Shown here in pieces: positions 47,279-58,670 of a stretch of 64,000 nt of DNA. The DNA lies in contig ML679956.1 of assembly GCA_007922225.1 (NCBI GenBank), positions 69,866,111 to 69,930,110 on the forward strand, written 5' to 3'. Below the pieces are notes generated by a model, which was not told where the DNA came from, did not search any database, and worked only from the letters and a program-made list of their open reading frames with translations. Position 1 is the first letter of the stretch. Every line of letters begins with the position of its first letter. This DNA is from Emydura subglobosa (taxonomy: Eukaryota; Chordata; Testudines; Chelidae). Position numbers and translations under genes: made by a program.

Positions 47279-50074
47279 TCAAAATTGTCGTCTGGATGTG
47301 GGTTCCTGGCTTGTTGAAGGTTGATTTGACGTTGGGCGTCTTCTGGTCTGATGCTGTTTAGGCCTGGTTGAACTGTCTATGAGGTTGGGCGTAAGGTGGT
47401 CAGAATCTTTGAGTGTAAAACCTGCCCTGTTTCTTTTTGTTTGCAGGTGTGTAGATTCCCAGGGATTTGAGAGTTGCCTGGGAGTCTTTGAGGGAGTGAA
47501 GAGACTCATCTGTTTTTTCTGCAAGTAGCTTCGGGCCTTCAAATGGCAGGTCTCCTCCTGTTGACTGTATTTCTTTCAGGAAACCCGAAAGATGAAGCCA
47601 TGATGCCCGGTGCATGACTACTGATGTGGCCATGAAGCGAGCCACTGTATCAGCCAAGTCAAGTGAGGCCTGTAATGCTGTGTGCGCGATGAGGTGGCCC
47701 TCAGTGCTATTGGCTCTAAACTGCTCTTTCTTTTCCTCCAGTAAATTATCAATAAAAGTTGCTAGTTTAGAAAAGATTGTGTGGGTTTTGTGATGGGGTG
47801 GCCTTTGTGTTCCCGTGGGCCGAGCGCTTTTCCCGTGTGATGGGCACAAAATGGCTGCCCGGGGCTCTCACCGGTCTCAAGATGGCGGCTGTCTCGCTTC
47901 TGCCCGGACTTCCCTCAGGCCGAGCAGTGCCCTCGGGACCTTAGGTTCTAAGGTTGGGGTAGGGGGTGTCCGAGCCTGCCCTCTTCTTCGGACACCAGCC
48001 CAGAGACCCTGGCTGACAGCAGTGGCTGGCTGCTGCTATAAGGCACTGTGTAAGTCTTTTCTCTGGGCTGCTTCCCTACCCTGGTCTTCGTTGGGGCTAA
48101 GTAGCCATTCCACTGGGCAAGCCCCTGCTTTCCTCTGGCTCCTGCCACTCACTGTTCTTCTCCTTCTCCTTCTCTTTCTCTCCAAACTCCAAGAGCACCC
48201 TGCCTGGCTGGCAGGGAGCTTATATCTGCTCCCAGGCAGTGCTTAATGGGTCTCAGCTGACTCTGGCCTCAGCTGACCCTAATTGGTCCCAGCTGACTCT
48301 GGCCTCAGCTGGCCCTAAGCTGCCTGGAGGAAGCCTTGGGCAGCTGCTAGGGGAACAGGGCCCTGGTCATTCTTCGGCTAACATAGTGCCCTTCTACCAC
48401 CCTCCAGTAGCCCCTGTCACAGTTTATTTTGACAATAATGCCTCATAATTGGCTATGCGGAATTGAAGTTTAGCGGATGAGTACATCTTGCATCCAAAGA
48501 GGTCTAGTCTCTTCTGGTCTTTATCGTAAGGTGTTGCTCTGCTGTGGTGCTGTTTACCTCTCTGATTCACAGCTTGTACTACCAAACAGTTCGGTACAAG
48601 GTGGGAAAACAGGAACGCGTTATCCTTGGAAGGGACATAGTATTTTTTATCTGAGCATTTACATGAAGTTGGTGCAGTGGCGGGTGTCTGCCACATGGTT
48701 TTTGCAGGTTCCATAATTGCATCATTAATGGGTAATGCAATCTTAGAGGATGCAGCAGTTTGTAATATGTAGCACAACTTGTGGCGTGCTTCAGGTACTT
48801 CTTCCATGGATATTTCAAGAGCCTCTGACACCCTTTTGAAAAGATCCTGGAATTGTTTGAAATCATCTCCAGTAGTGGGTGGTGGAGGCATTATAGTTTC
48901 GTCTGGAGAAGATGATGATAACTCTGGAGGAGCCATCTCCTCCTGATCAGATGGTACATCAGATTCATCACCTATCTCCTCATGTGGTTCAGAGGGAGGT
49001 GGAGCCATTGTTGTCGCTAGAGAGTGTGGTGCTCTTGACCTTGGTGGGCTTAAGGTCCTTGAAGTTTGGGTCCTGTACATGGCCCAAGGGTCCCAATCCT
49101 GCCACTGCCATGGGAATGGCATAGGAGGCGGTAAACACAGGTGTCCGTACCAACTAGGTGCTTGAGATGTCGGGTGGTGAGATGGTCCCAGTTTGAGAGA
49201 ATGCACAGGAGAGGAGTGGCGAGGTGAATGTATTTGATCTTCTTCCTCCTTCTCGTCGTCACTGGAGAGTAACTGGTCTGTCAGGAGTATTGTAATAATG
49301 TAGCTTGGCATCGAACGTGTTGATGTAGCGACGGTATCGAAGAGGGGGGATTCTGGTGTTGCTGAGACTACTAAATCGCCCTGCCTGAGAAACTGCCGCA
49401 GTGCCGGGAAGTTAGATACCGGCACTGGTGCAGCTTGTGTAGGTATTATTGCCATTGGTGCCGCAGGTTTCACCAGTAATGTAGGCAGCGGCATATGCTG
49501 CCGTGCCATTGAAGTGGTTGGTGCCAGCTGTCTTTTTGGCTCCGTAGGTACCGGGACTGTGCGCTTTTTCTTGCCCTTAGTACTTTTGTTGGAGCTTGCC
49601 CTCTTAGGGTCTGTAGCTCTATAGGTACTTGCGGTATCTGACAGTACCAAAGTCCTGGAGTCTGAGGCGCTCGGTGCTGTCAGTACTGAAGTGGTTTCTG
49701 TTGCTGAGAGACACTTTTTCTTTGATGATTCCCTCACTGGTGAGCTTGCAGAGTGCTTTTAGTGTGGCATTTTTTTTGACCTCGGTAGTCATTTTTGTGG
49801 CTAGCCCTGTATCAGAGGCTGCCGAGGGTGACTGTTGGCTCAGAAAAGACCCTGGTTCAGCCTCCGATGAGGGTCGCAGTGATTCTTCCATTAGGAGGAG
49901 TTTCAATTGAAGGTCTCTCACTTTCCTTGCTCTTGCCTTTAAGTTGTGGCAATGAGAGCACTTCTGAGGGATATGCAATTCCCCAAGGCAATGGACACAC
50001 TGTGAGTGACCATCTGAAAGCTGAATGGAAAATCTGTAGGTCAGGCACCACTTGAACCCTGGGGAACCATGCAT
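47279..50074 (-). pseudogene. DIRS Gag-like protein, split by a solo LTR
   Basis: The N-terminal part (50074-49619) has CVHCLGELHIPQKCSHCHNL, a Cys/His cluster usual at the start of DIRS Gag. The next part (49737-48424) is long, acidic and Pro/Ser-rich and ends with NYEALLSK. After the 633-bp LTR the same protein continues with THTIFSKLATFIDNLLEEKK and HTALQASLDLADTVARFM (47788 downward). Removing the LTR and one target copy restores the frame except for a TAA codon at the junction. A frameshift near 49620-49737 links the first two parts. Confidence 0.75.
47789..48421 (-). mobile_element. Solo LTR inserted in the DIRS gag
   Basis: A 633-bp GC-rich block begins TGTGACAG and ends CCATCACA on the minus strand. 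It is flanked by the 4-bp direct repeat gttt (47785-47788 and 48422-48425, plus-strand sense). The DIRS Gag reading continues on both sides, which fixes the boundaries. A near-repeat lies inside (ctgactctggcctcagctg, twice at about 48259 and 48293). TG...CA ends and a 4-bp duplication fit an LTR retrotransposon; Gypsy versus ERV is not decided. Confidence 0.8.
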
Positions 50075-50284
50075 GCCTGGTTTTTGTCCATTGTGTATAT
50101 TCCTATTCTTCTATTTTCTAACTATAACTATAGGCAGAAGCAGGGAAAAAAACTCTGGGGAAAATAGGATGGGAAAAATACCTTTTTTTTTTAAATATAG
50201 GGAGAAACAAGGAAAAAAATTAGAATTTATTAGGTTTCTAATGAGAACAACTAACTACTAAGAATCAACTATCTAAGCAGAAGG

Positions 50285-50502
50285 GCGCTGCTGTAGGCTC
50301 CGTCTCAAGCCAAATGCGGTAGAGATAGAACTGAATGATGGTTGGTTGCACAGTGCTATGTAACCACTGAAAACAGTGCAAGACGGTGACAGGGCATGTG
50401 CAGCCCAACTGGGCACTACTACCATAAATCTCTGATCTCATACGCAGGGCGCTCAGACACCTAAAGTGGGGCACTCAGAGGGACACTCCTTGGAGAAGAA
50501 CT
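50285..50502. repeat. DIRS right inverted terminal repeat
   Basis: Read as reverse complement it follows the left terminus: gtgtccctctgagtgcccca, gagcgccctgcg, gatttatggtagtagtgccc and gcactgtgcaaccaaccatc. The first 30 bases present in the left terminus (gagaaggttactcaccttgt and onward) are missing here, so the two ends differ. Confidence 0.75.
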
Positions 50503-50799
50503 GCCACTTTAGGAACCTAAGTCCTTGATTTAAACACCATTGGTATTCACAAAACTCCCACTCAGCTACCACCTAACCCCCTTGGCATCTAAACTAAGTT
50601 TTTGTAGTAAAAATTCCCTAGACACCTATGTTTCTTTCCCTGGGCATATGCCCTGCTGCCTCACTGGAGCAGAGGGATTGGACCCTAGGTATCCCACCTC
50701 CCCGGTGACTGGCTATGGAGTCATTCTCATGCTCCTAATGACTATTTGGATAAATAATTAAAGTGGAACAGGTTCAACAGGAGAGACTGAGGGAGCCCC

Positions 50800-50935
50800 A
50801 TAGCTTGGTGGTTAGAAAGCTAACCTGAGAAATGGCAGATCCCTATTCAAATCCCTTCTCCTCATCAGGTGGAGGGAGGGACTCGAACCACCATCCTGGG
50901 TGAGTACCCTAACCACAGGGCTAAGTGTTATAAGG
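50800..50935. repeat. tRNA-like hairpin repeat
   Basis: Sequence tagcttggtggttagaaagc (A-box-like) and ctattcaaatcccttctcc (B-box-like) is followed by an inverted partner (gggactcgaaccaccatcc ... ctaaccacagggcta). Facing tRNA-like halves of this kind also lie at 54548-54690. It is part of the interior of the TIR element that hosts the DIRS copy. Confidence 0.5.
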
Positions 50936-51415
50936 GAGATTGTTGTCATCTTTCTCCTCCTCCTCCTCTCAAATAACACCTTAGGTGCCTGACTCCAGGA
51001 GAGAGTTCTTGGCCGTGAATCCCATCCAGACACAGGCACCTCCCTGCAGCAGGGACATAGGTAACTCCCTTAGGAAGGCAGAGCTTAGCACACACCCATC
51101 TCCCAAAACATCTTAGGCGGCTCAGAATGCTGGCTTTTGTGAATTCCGTTCTTACAGGCCTATATCTTCTCATTCATAGTACAGGGAGTGTAGGTACCAA
51201 ACTCAGATTTCGTGAATCCAGTGGTTACCTAGGCAACAAAAAGTGAGGTGTCATGAAGCTCTGCATCACAACACTAAGTCCCTTTGTGAACCTAGCCTTT
51301 AGGAGATTAAGGCTTACTAAAAATTAATGGGACTTTGGCGTCTAAGTGCCTAAGTCTTTTTTGAAAATGGCACTTGGGCCCCTAAGTCACTTGGGCACTT
51401 ATGAAAATTTTACCC

Positions 51416-52645
51416 ATAGACCACAATTCACTTCACCTAGTCTACTGTATATGTACAACATAGTAATAACTGGTCATTACTGATTTGGGCAGCTTCCACC
51501 TGGTGATCTAGAGGTACACAGATACTGCCACCCCTAATTCATATACTTTACTCATGAGTAAATCCATTGTTTTTCCAGACAGTTGTTTAAGCAGTAATGT
51601 ACTATTCATCATAAGCATGGAGTAGCAGAATCAGACCCTCAGAGGGCCAAATCCATTGCTGGTGTAAGCCAGTGCCTGTTAAATCAATAAAGTTGCACTG
51701 GTTTGTACAGTGGTGAATTTGGCACAAAGAACAATGGTGGTGTTTTCAATTCATATCAGAACTGTACATGTAATTTCTGACTAAAAGAGAGACTTTTTCA
51801 CCAGGGAACATTTCCAAATGCATCAGACTAACATAATGTCATTTACTTTTTAACTGCTTTTCATAACTATTGAGTTATTGCCTTTGCTAGCTGTGGTCTC
51901 CTGTATGACATCATAAATTACATAATGCTAAATTTGTGACAACAGCTTTCTTGTGAGCGGAGTGTGATGTGTCCTATACAGCTTACTTCCCTGCAGGTAC
52001 AAGTAGAAGGCAGTACTAGGTTGTGAGAGAGAAAGCTCTTACTCAGATGTCTTCAATAATGACAAATGAATTATAGAAAAAGTAATAGCAAATTTACAAT
52101 GTAGTTTGTGTAAATATTCTCTGTATTGCATTCAAGCTTTCCAATGTGGAAATCTCCCATTAAGAACACTAGACACTATGAAGCTATCAGACCCAGTCTC
52201 ACTACCTTTGTGCATTCTGATGCAAGTATCTCCATTAAAGGCAAGTGAGCTGTATTGTATTAATTTATTACCTTATAGGCTAAAACACAAACATGATGTC
52301 GCACTAGAAACTTGATTTGTAACGACACTGACGCTTTCTGTAGACCCTTTGTTAAAAATGCAGTCATTTAGTACCCAGAGATATATTTTAAAACAAATAC
52401 AATAGTCAAAACTTTATCAGTTAGACTGGGATACTGATTATCTGTTGTAAACAAAGAAAACAGATTAATTCTTGTATGTCATGGCACAGAATAATGCTAC
52501 ACTAGAGTAATATTTGGTAATTGATATATTTGATATATACCTTTTGGCATAAGGTCCCGCACTCACTTTTTAACCCAATAAAAGTTTACTATATTTGAGC
52601 AATAACTTTGGGCTGCTATAGAACAGATAAGGCTGCACCAGCATT
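51416..52645. other. Intron, nothing firm
   Basis: A diverged palindromic repeat trace lies at 51630-51735. The rest is AT-rich and unrecognised. Confidence 0.35.
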
Positions 52646-52649
52646 GATG

Positions 52650-52770
52650 TGATTCACAGATTCATAGACTCCAAGGCCAGAAGGGATCATTGTGATAATC
52701 TAATCTGACTTCCTATATAACACAGGCCATAGAACTCTCCCAAAATATAAACTCCTCTAGTCAGACATTT
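52650..52770 (-). repeat. LINE 3' end fragment (CR1/L3-like)
   Basis: On the plus strand it reads ttcatagactccaaggccag then aagggatcattgtgataatc, the reverse complement of a typical CR1-group 3' end. About 120 bp remain. Confidence 0.65.
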
Positions 52771-53555
52771 AGAACTCTATAACAACATATTTTGTCCAAA
52801 ATTGGTTGCTCTGGGCCAGATTATGGCTAGTCTTGTGCACCTGTGCAGGAGAAGAAGTGGGGTGAAAGACACTCCCTCACTACTCTTTGCTGGCTATCCA
52901 TACCACTGATAGCATCACAAAGAGGACAGTTACCTGCAAAAACCCATAATTTCCTCCCTCCCATGCATGTGGACAGGACTGGGCAGAGTCCTTGCTCCAT
53001 AAATGCACTGGCTAGCACAGCTGTGCGGGCACATCAGGGGCTGTAGGCCAGATATGGGAGCTGGCACAGGGTAATTCCTCCCCTCCCCCTCTCAAATCCA
53101 GAAACAGGGTCTCTGAATCACAATCTGCATCTTGATCTGCTCCTTTAAGATATTGAGATATTGTATACATGGGCTTGTGACAAAGCCACAATTTACCCAT
53201 CTGGTTCAGTCTGCAAATGGTTTTGCGGACTACAGATTCTCCTATCGAGGCCTATACCCTTCTTCGAGGGCATTTAAAAATAAAAGATTGTGAATTTATC
53301 TATTTAATTTTGAATTATTCCATTTAATTTTAAACATGCTATAACAATAAGGCCTATATTTGAGAAGCCAACTCCAGTGGCTGAGGAGATGTCTATCTTT
53401 AGTCCAGTCTCAAATCTGGTGCTTTACATCTATAATATTTGAAGAGCCATTCGAAGTCAACTACTAACTCTCTCCCAGGTTTCAGACTGCACCATAATAC
53501 AAAGATTGTTGTGTGGAAGGTATCCAATAGTCAATTGAATGCAACCAATCCAGGT
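52771..53555. other. Intron, nothing recognised
   Basis: No repeat or exon that I can support. Confidence 0.4.
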
Positions 53556-53559
53556 CTCT

Positions 53560-54060
53560 TTCTGTTCTAGTTTTCTTTGGACCTCTGGGCAACATTTGAC
53601 ACTGTTAATCACTGTATCCTGTTGGCAAGTTCATGTTAGCATGAGTCTTTTGTTGGCGTTGACTTGGTTTTAATCATATTTGAAACATCATTTAGTGAGA
53701 GCCTCTATGAGCCAGTTTAGATGTGTGCTGTGGTGGTTTTCAGGGATCTATGTGAGGTCCTTTTTCTCTTTTGTATTTATAAATTGCCACTAGCTGCTAT
53801 TATTAAGGATTGTGACCTGAGTTTTCACTGCTATTCAGATGATACTCAGATTTATTTCCCCTTGCCATTGAATTATCCAGTCATGATATCTATTCTAATT
53901 GTTTCTGAAACATTAGGTTGTGGACGTCATATTCATTGGAAGTCAATATCTAAAGCAAAACAAATTAGAGATCCTGTTAGTTGGTACTAAGTGCTTGCTG
54001 ATCAAAGCATTCATTCCAGCAACTCCTCTGAAGATATTTTTTGAACCTACTGCCAAATTT
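53560..54060 (+). mobile_element. L2-like LINE reverse transcriptase fragment
   Basis: Pieces on the plus strand include a decayed FDTVNH region near 53598, IIKDCDLSFHCYSDDTQIYF near 53793 and the following QNKLEILLVGTK near 53957. The YSDD box and the TQIYFPL stretch after it are typical of L2-group elements. Frameshifts and stops show it is old. Confidence 0.7.
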
Positions 54061-54545
54061 AAAGAGTCTGTATCTGGGAAATTTACATGTGTAGGTGCTC
54101 AATGAGAAATTGCCCCCTTATTAGACTCAGAGTGAGGAGAAAACTGGAACCAGAGGTTCTCTTTCAATGCTTCTCTGAGACACAGAAGATAATGCGCCAA
54201 CTGTAATTCTACTAGCAATGCAGAGAGAATGTGTTCCAGTGGAAGTAACAGCACAATAGGAGGAAAAAATGCCAGAATAGTGGTCTCTGAGTGGATGCTA
54301 CTTTCACACTAACTGGCTGCAAGAATAACACTTCATGTCCCATCCAGTTATTCATCAGTAGAACTGTGAGAATAATTTATGTTTTGGTTCACTGGCTGAA
54401 TCAAAAAAAACCAATAAAAAATAATTTTGTATTGAACCAAAACACAATTTTGTTAGTTTTCTTTACGAAACAAAACAAAAACAAAAAAGTTTTGGGTTGA
54501 AATGCCATTCATAAAACCACTGGAAAAAGAAGTGGTGCCCTCCTA
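54061..54545. other. Intron, AT-rich, nothing recognised
   Basis: A/T-rich, including simple A-rich runs near 54400-54490. Confidence 0.4.
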
Positions 54546-54547
54546 TA

Positions 54548-54690
54548 GCTCCATAGTTCAAACACTTACCCAAGATGTGGGAGATCCAGTTAAATTTCCC
54601 CTCTGCCTAATGTGGAGCAGTGATTTGAACTTGTGTCTGCCACACTGAAACTGAATGCCCTGAGCTGTAGGGCAGTCTCTTGTTGAAACT
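54548..54690. repeat. tRNA-like inverted SINE-type repeat
   Basis: The sequence gatgtgggagatccagttaa and, further on, gatttgaacttgtgtctgcc (reverse complement also tRNA-like) are facing halves of the kind seen at 50800-50935. It is too diverged to be a tRNA gene. Confidence 0.5.
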
Positions 54691-55945
54691 TAAATAGTTA
54701 TATTGAATTCACAGATAGTTTTGGTCAACCCAACACTGCATTTTCTGGCAAATAAACTATTAGTCTGAAAAATACTGTCCAGCTCTATTCCCCAGCTAGC
54801 TAGAATTTGCTAGTTGCCAGAGGTGTAACGACACCCGGGATTCATTTTTAATGGACCAGGACTATTCCCAGTTAACCATTTTTAGTTATTTTGAAATATT
54901 GGCAAATTAAAGCTATCAGTAACAGTAGCCCCACAATACAACTATCTGCAGCTAATGTGGCTGGCTTAAACAAGCCACCCAAACTCTCAGGAAAACTGTG
55001 ACCTCTGCAGCCTTACATCAGAATACTGTTTTGAGAATATTTATTATCTCCATTAACTATGTTACGGAGATCATAAATAGGGAGTCTAGGATATAACCTA
55101 TGCCTGAATGTGTTCAGAAATGTCATAGTTTTAATTTAGACAGCCGGTGAGCTAAGTATGGTAAGAGTTTAGCTTTTTCTTTTTCATTCCTCTTCATCAC
55201 TCACATTCATGCAGTGTCACTCATTTGCCCATATGTACTAGCTATCACTGGATCTCTTTCATTGTAGGTGGAGTTAGTAATGCCACCTATAATTAAGGCT
55301 GCCCAATATTTTCCATTAGAAGATCATGTTTTCAGTTGCTTAAAACTTTCCCAAACATTAGCCAACTGGACTGAAATTCTCCATGCCAGGTGTTTGGCTC
55401 AGGCTGAATTGTTTTGGAAGATTTCAGGAAAAATGGTTCAGCTGTTTCTCAAAACGATGTAAAGGAAAAAAATATTGTTTTGTCCATGTTAAAAATATTC
55501 TTAAAACTGTTTCATTGAGAAACTCTAGCACCTTAATGCTTTGGATCAGAGATTTGAAAATTCTCATGGGGTCATCGTGGTGTCCAGGTTGTGACTTTTG
55601 CTATCTCTGTGAACATTTACCTGAATTTGGCTAAGTGACAAGTCTCTGAAAAAATCTCAGTTTGCACATGCTCAACACAGATTTGTTAGAGTTTGACAGC
55701 TAAATTCTCCAAAGATTCCATCTATACTGAACATGATTCCGCTTGGGGCTATAGGGGCTGAGATGGACTTTCCCTGGAATTGCTTCTTCCAGCAGCCAGA
55801 GCCACTGTGGTGCAAGGCTCAGGAACTATGCTCTCAATGCTCTTCTGCTGATGCCCGGGAGAAGGAGAAAGCAACCAGGATGTGAATGAAGAGAGGTAAG
55901 GAACTGGGGAGAGTAGAAGGGGAGAATATGATCAGGAGGTGTGCT
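54691..55945. other. Intron, nothing firm
   Basis: A stretch near 54715-54795 (gatagttttggtcaaccc to ccagctctattccccagc) looks like a copy of an AT-rich repeat seen also at 62780-63125. Nothing else recognised. Confidence 0.35.
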
Positions 55946-56035
55946 CCACCGCGACGGAGGGTTCGTGGTTTGAGATCTCGGTGGTGAGAAAAGAGCAGTC
56001 GGGCGAGCCAGTGCCCACAAGAGCTGTAGTTTAGC
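55946..56035 (-). mobile_element. Inverted LTR end (U5 side) of the ERV
   Basis: The sequence gacggagggttcgtggtttg then agatctcggtggtgagaaaa is the reverse complement of the right end of the LTR at 58670-58750, with some differences. It stands where a 5' LTR would be expected but in the opposite orientation. Confidence 0.75.
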
Positions 56036-56059
56036 ATCGCTATACAATCAAAAAGCAGA

Positions 56060-57230
56060 TCAGCTGGCTGCTGTCCGCCCAGAGGTACTAGCGCTGGGGC
56101 GATGGGCTCATGAGACCGTGGAACACCAAGGGGTGGAGGCAAGCCTCCAATGGGCACGAGATAAGGTATACCCTTGACGAGAGATGCTGCAAGGGAAATA
56201 GGCGATCAGTGTGCAGTGTCTCTCCAGGTTAAGGATAGGAAACTAACCACTAAGTCCCGCGGGCATCTCCGCCGAGGAGAGGGTCCCGGAACAATATGGT
56301 AGGTTGACTACATAGGCCTCCTACCTCGAGAAGGGTGAAAGAAATATGCTTTAATAGCAGTAGATACATACTCAGGAGTCATGCAAGCCCACCCCGTGGG
56401 GAGGGCCAATCAGGCCACCACCCTCAAGGGCCTGAGTCAGCTCATTTTGGCGTATGGTATTCCAGAGGAAATTCAAAGTGATGAAGGGTTGCATTTTACT
56501 GGACAAATGGTCCAACAGTGGGCCAAAGATGCAGGAATCCTATGGACTACACACATACCGTACTATCCACAGGCAGCCGGGCTAATAGAAAGATATAATG
56601 GGATACTGAAGGAGGAAATCCGAAAGCTCACCCCCTACGGGGACCCTCAAGGGGTGGACTAAGGTTTTTGACCAAGCCCTGTTAAGCATGAACACACGCC
56701 CACTAGGAGGGGCGAGCCGTATGAGCGAATGATAAACATGTCCCAAACCACAATGCCCACCACCCTCCAGGTGTGGAAACTAACGCCCAGAGCCTTCCTG
56801 CCATTTAGGGCCACCGAGGGCAGTGTGGGTTTAGATCTGAGGATAAATATAGCACCTGTCACGCAAGGCTGTATTCTCCTGGGCTTGGGGGTGGCACCTT
56901 CCCCAAGGTACATATGGACGAATAGCCTCCCGGTCAAGCATGGCATGCCAGGGAGAACAAATCATGGGTGGAGTGATTGATCCAGACTATCAGGGGGAGG
57001 TCAAAGTAATACTGCACAACCTTGGGCCTAACCACCTTGCATTCGAGCCCAGGGAAGTATTAGCCAAGGGGCCCGGTAATACCTCGTACGTCCTAAAATG
57101 GGACGGGGGAGGGGGAACACTCACCCTCTATACATTCGTAATACTAGGCTGTCTTCGCGTGCGAGAGTGCAGTAAACGCCTGGAGTTCCTGGTATGCATG
57201 TCCCAGCGATTGGGGATACACTAATACCGG
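56060..57230 (+). pseudogene. ERV pol remnant: integrase and dUTPase-like domain
   Basis: A broken frame starts with an integrase HHCC-type region (HETVEHQGVEASLQWARDK near 56107) and a catalytic core with VDYIG (first Asp), IQSDEGLHFTGQ (second Asp) and GLIERYNG (Glu) at 56305-56610. Further on a dUTPase-like domain appears: FRATEGSVGLDL (motif 1) near 56805 and GGVIDPDYQGEVKVILHN (motif 3) near 56966, in a different frame. Motif 2 is altered and the C-terminal glycine-rich motif is not seen. A dUTPase downstream of integrase is known from ERV-L (class III). Gag, protease and RT are missing. Confidence 0.75.
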
Positions 57231-57289
57231 ACTCAACAGCGCCACCGGGAAACCCATTGAGAACGCCTCATAGTTCCGTCCTACAATTT

Positions 57290-57494
57290 ACAGGGAGCCG
57301 GGATCCAATGGCTCGGGCATCATTCCCATTGGGGGCTTGAACCTTACCTGTATCCTATTATGATTTTGCTTGTTGTGCTATTGCTTTTGGCAGCTATTGC
57401 CTTCATTTTATGGTGTAAAATGAAAAGGATGTATACCCAATTTATGTTGTTTAAGCAAGCTTATGAAGGATATAAGCCCGTGCCTCTGGCCTAG
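57290..57494 (+). pseudogene. ERV envelope transmembrane-subunit tail
   Basis: An open stretch encodes a hydrophobic membrane span (IMILLVVLLLLAAIAFILW) followed by a basic stop-transfer segment (CKMKRMY) and a short cytoplasmic tail ending at a stop at 57492-57494. It lies directly before the polypurine tract and LTR, as expected for Env. The rest of the envelope is not recognisable. Confidence 0.65.
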
Positions 57495-57500
57495 CCTTGC

Positions 57501-57512
57501 CAAGGGGTGGAG
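57501..57512 (+). promoter_or_regulatory. Polypurine tract of the ERV
   Basis: The purine-rich caaggggtggag lies directly before the TG of the LTR. It would prime plus-strand DNA synthesis in an active element. Confidence 0.65.
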
Positions 57513-57868
57513 TGTAGGGAACGGAAGATATTGTGACATGAATGCACCATAAGCGGCAAAGGCTAGGCTCGATGACCTAGATATGAGCTTGAGATAAAGC
57601 AAAAGTGTGCTAACCACAAAACTGATTTGAAGCAGCTAAAGACGTAAACAAGTACGCACGGTTTATAGCGGATTGGGCACTGAAAAAACACCAATAGTGA
57701 GAAGAAAAACAGGTGCCAGCAACCAATCTCTCAGTGAATTATGAAGTAACCAATGTGCAGATTGTTAGGATGAGGGAGAAGGTTATATCAGGGTAAGAAA
57801 TAACACACTGCAGTGAAGCTCTCCGTGAACCCACGGCATGCAAGGGTGTCAAGTGGCAGGTCCGCTCC

Positions 57869-58577
57869 TAGAATCATAGAATCATAGAATCATAGAGTTG
57901 GAAGGGACCTCAGGAGGTCATCTAGTCCAACCCCCTGCTCAAAGCAGGACTAACCTCAGCTATATCATCCCAACCAGGGCTTTGTCAAGCCTCAGCTTAA
58001 AAACCTGTAAGGATGGAGATTCCACCACCTCCCTAGGTAACCCATTCCAATGCTTCACCACCCTCCTAGTAAAAAACTTTTTCCTAATGTCCAACTTAGA
58101 CCTCCCGCCCTGCAACTTGAGACCGTTGCTCCTTGTTCTGTCATCTGCCACCACCGAGAACAGCCTAGCCCCATCCTCCCTGGAACCCCCTTTCAGGTAG
58201 TTAAAGGCTGCTATCAAATCCCCCCTCACTCTTCTCTTTTGCAGACTAAACAAGCCCAGTTCCCTCAGCCTCTCCTCATAAGTCCTGTGCTCCAGCCCCC
58301 TAATAATTTTGGTTGCCCTCCGCTTCACTCTCTCCAAATTGTCCACATCTTTTTTGTAGTGGGGGGCCCAAAACTGGACACAGTATTCTAAATGCGGCCT
58401 CACCAATGCCAAATAGAGGGGAATAATCACTTCCCGTGACCTGCTGGCAATGCCCCTCCTAATGCAGCCCAATATGCCATTAGCCTTCTTGACAACCAGG
58501 GCACACTGCTGACTCATATCCAGCTTTTTATCCACTGTTACCCCCAGGTCCTTTTCTGCAGAGCTGCTGCCCAGCTT
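57869..58577 (-). mobile_element. CR1 LINE inserted in the ERV LTR
   Basis: A 5'-truncated minus-strand CR1 with its 3' tail at the left (gaatcatagaatcatagaat). Its sequence parallels the plus-strand CR1 at 12477-13152. It is younger than the retrovirus that it interrupts. Confidence 0.85.
57960..58535 (-). pseudogene. CR1 ORF2 C-terminal fragment, 191 codons open
   Basis: An unbroken 191-codon frame with [36 protein letters not shown] and [20 protein letters not shown]. It has the same length and start as the frame at 12503-13078, with scattered substitutions and no indels between the two. The upstream RT and endonuclease are absent. Confidence 0.85.
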
Positions 58578-58664
58578 GTCGGTCCTGGTGCAGTACGCTT
58601 AAGGGAGAATGGGGCTTCCCTCCCTCATTTTGGTAAGCGCCTGAATTGTATTGCTAGAAGATTA

Positions 58665-58670
58665 AATAAA
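58665..58670 (+). promoter_or_regulatory. Polyadenylation signal in the ERV LTR
   Basis: AATAAA in the R/U5 part of the LTR, in the sense of the provirus and antisense to the sodium channel gene. Confidence 0.6.

Larger units (their letters stand above)
43897..50502 (-). mobile_element. DIRS-type tyrosine-recombinase retrotransposon, defective
   Basis: The minus strand carries, in order, a Gag-like region, RT with RNase H, and a tyrosine recombinase, between inverted terminal repeats. That set is diagnostic of DIRS elements, which integrate through a recombinase instead of an integrase. The left ITR is near 43925-44110 and the right ITR near 50290-50500. All reading frames carry stops or frameshifts. 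The Gag region is split by a 633-bp solo LTR. The whole copy lies inside an older TIR element, in a sodium-channel intron and in the same strand as the gene. Confidence 0.9.
43792..51415. mobile_element. Old TIR DNA element split by the DIRS insertion
   Basis: The left end GGGTAAAATTTTCAAAAATG (43792) and the right end, whose reverse complement starts GGGTAAAATTTTCATAAG (51415), form terminal inverted repeats. Both halves share tracts such as ttaggtgcctaa and cctaagt. The DIRS retrotransposon occupies 43897-50502 between them, so the original element was about 1 kb. No transposase seen. The flanking bases do not give a clear target duplication. Confidence 0.55.
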
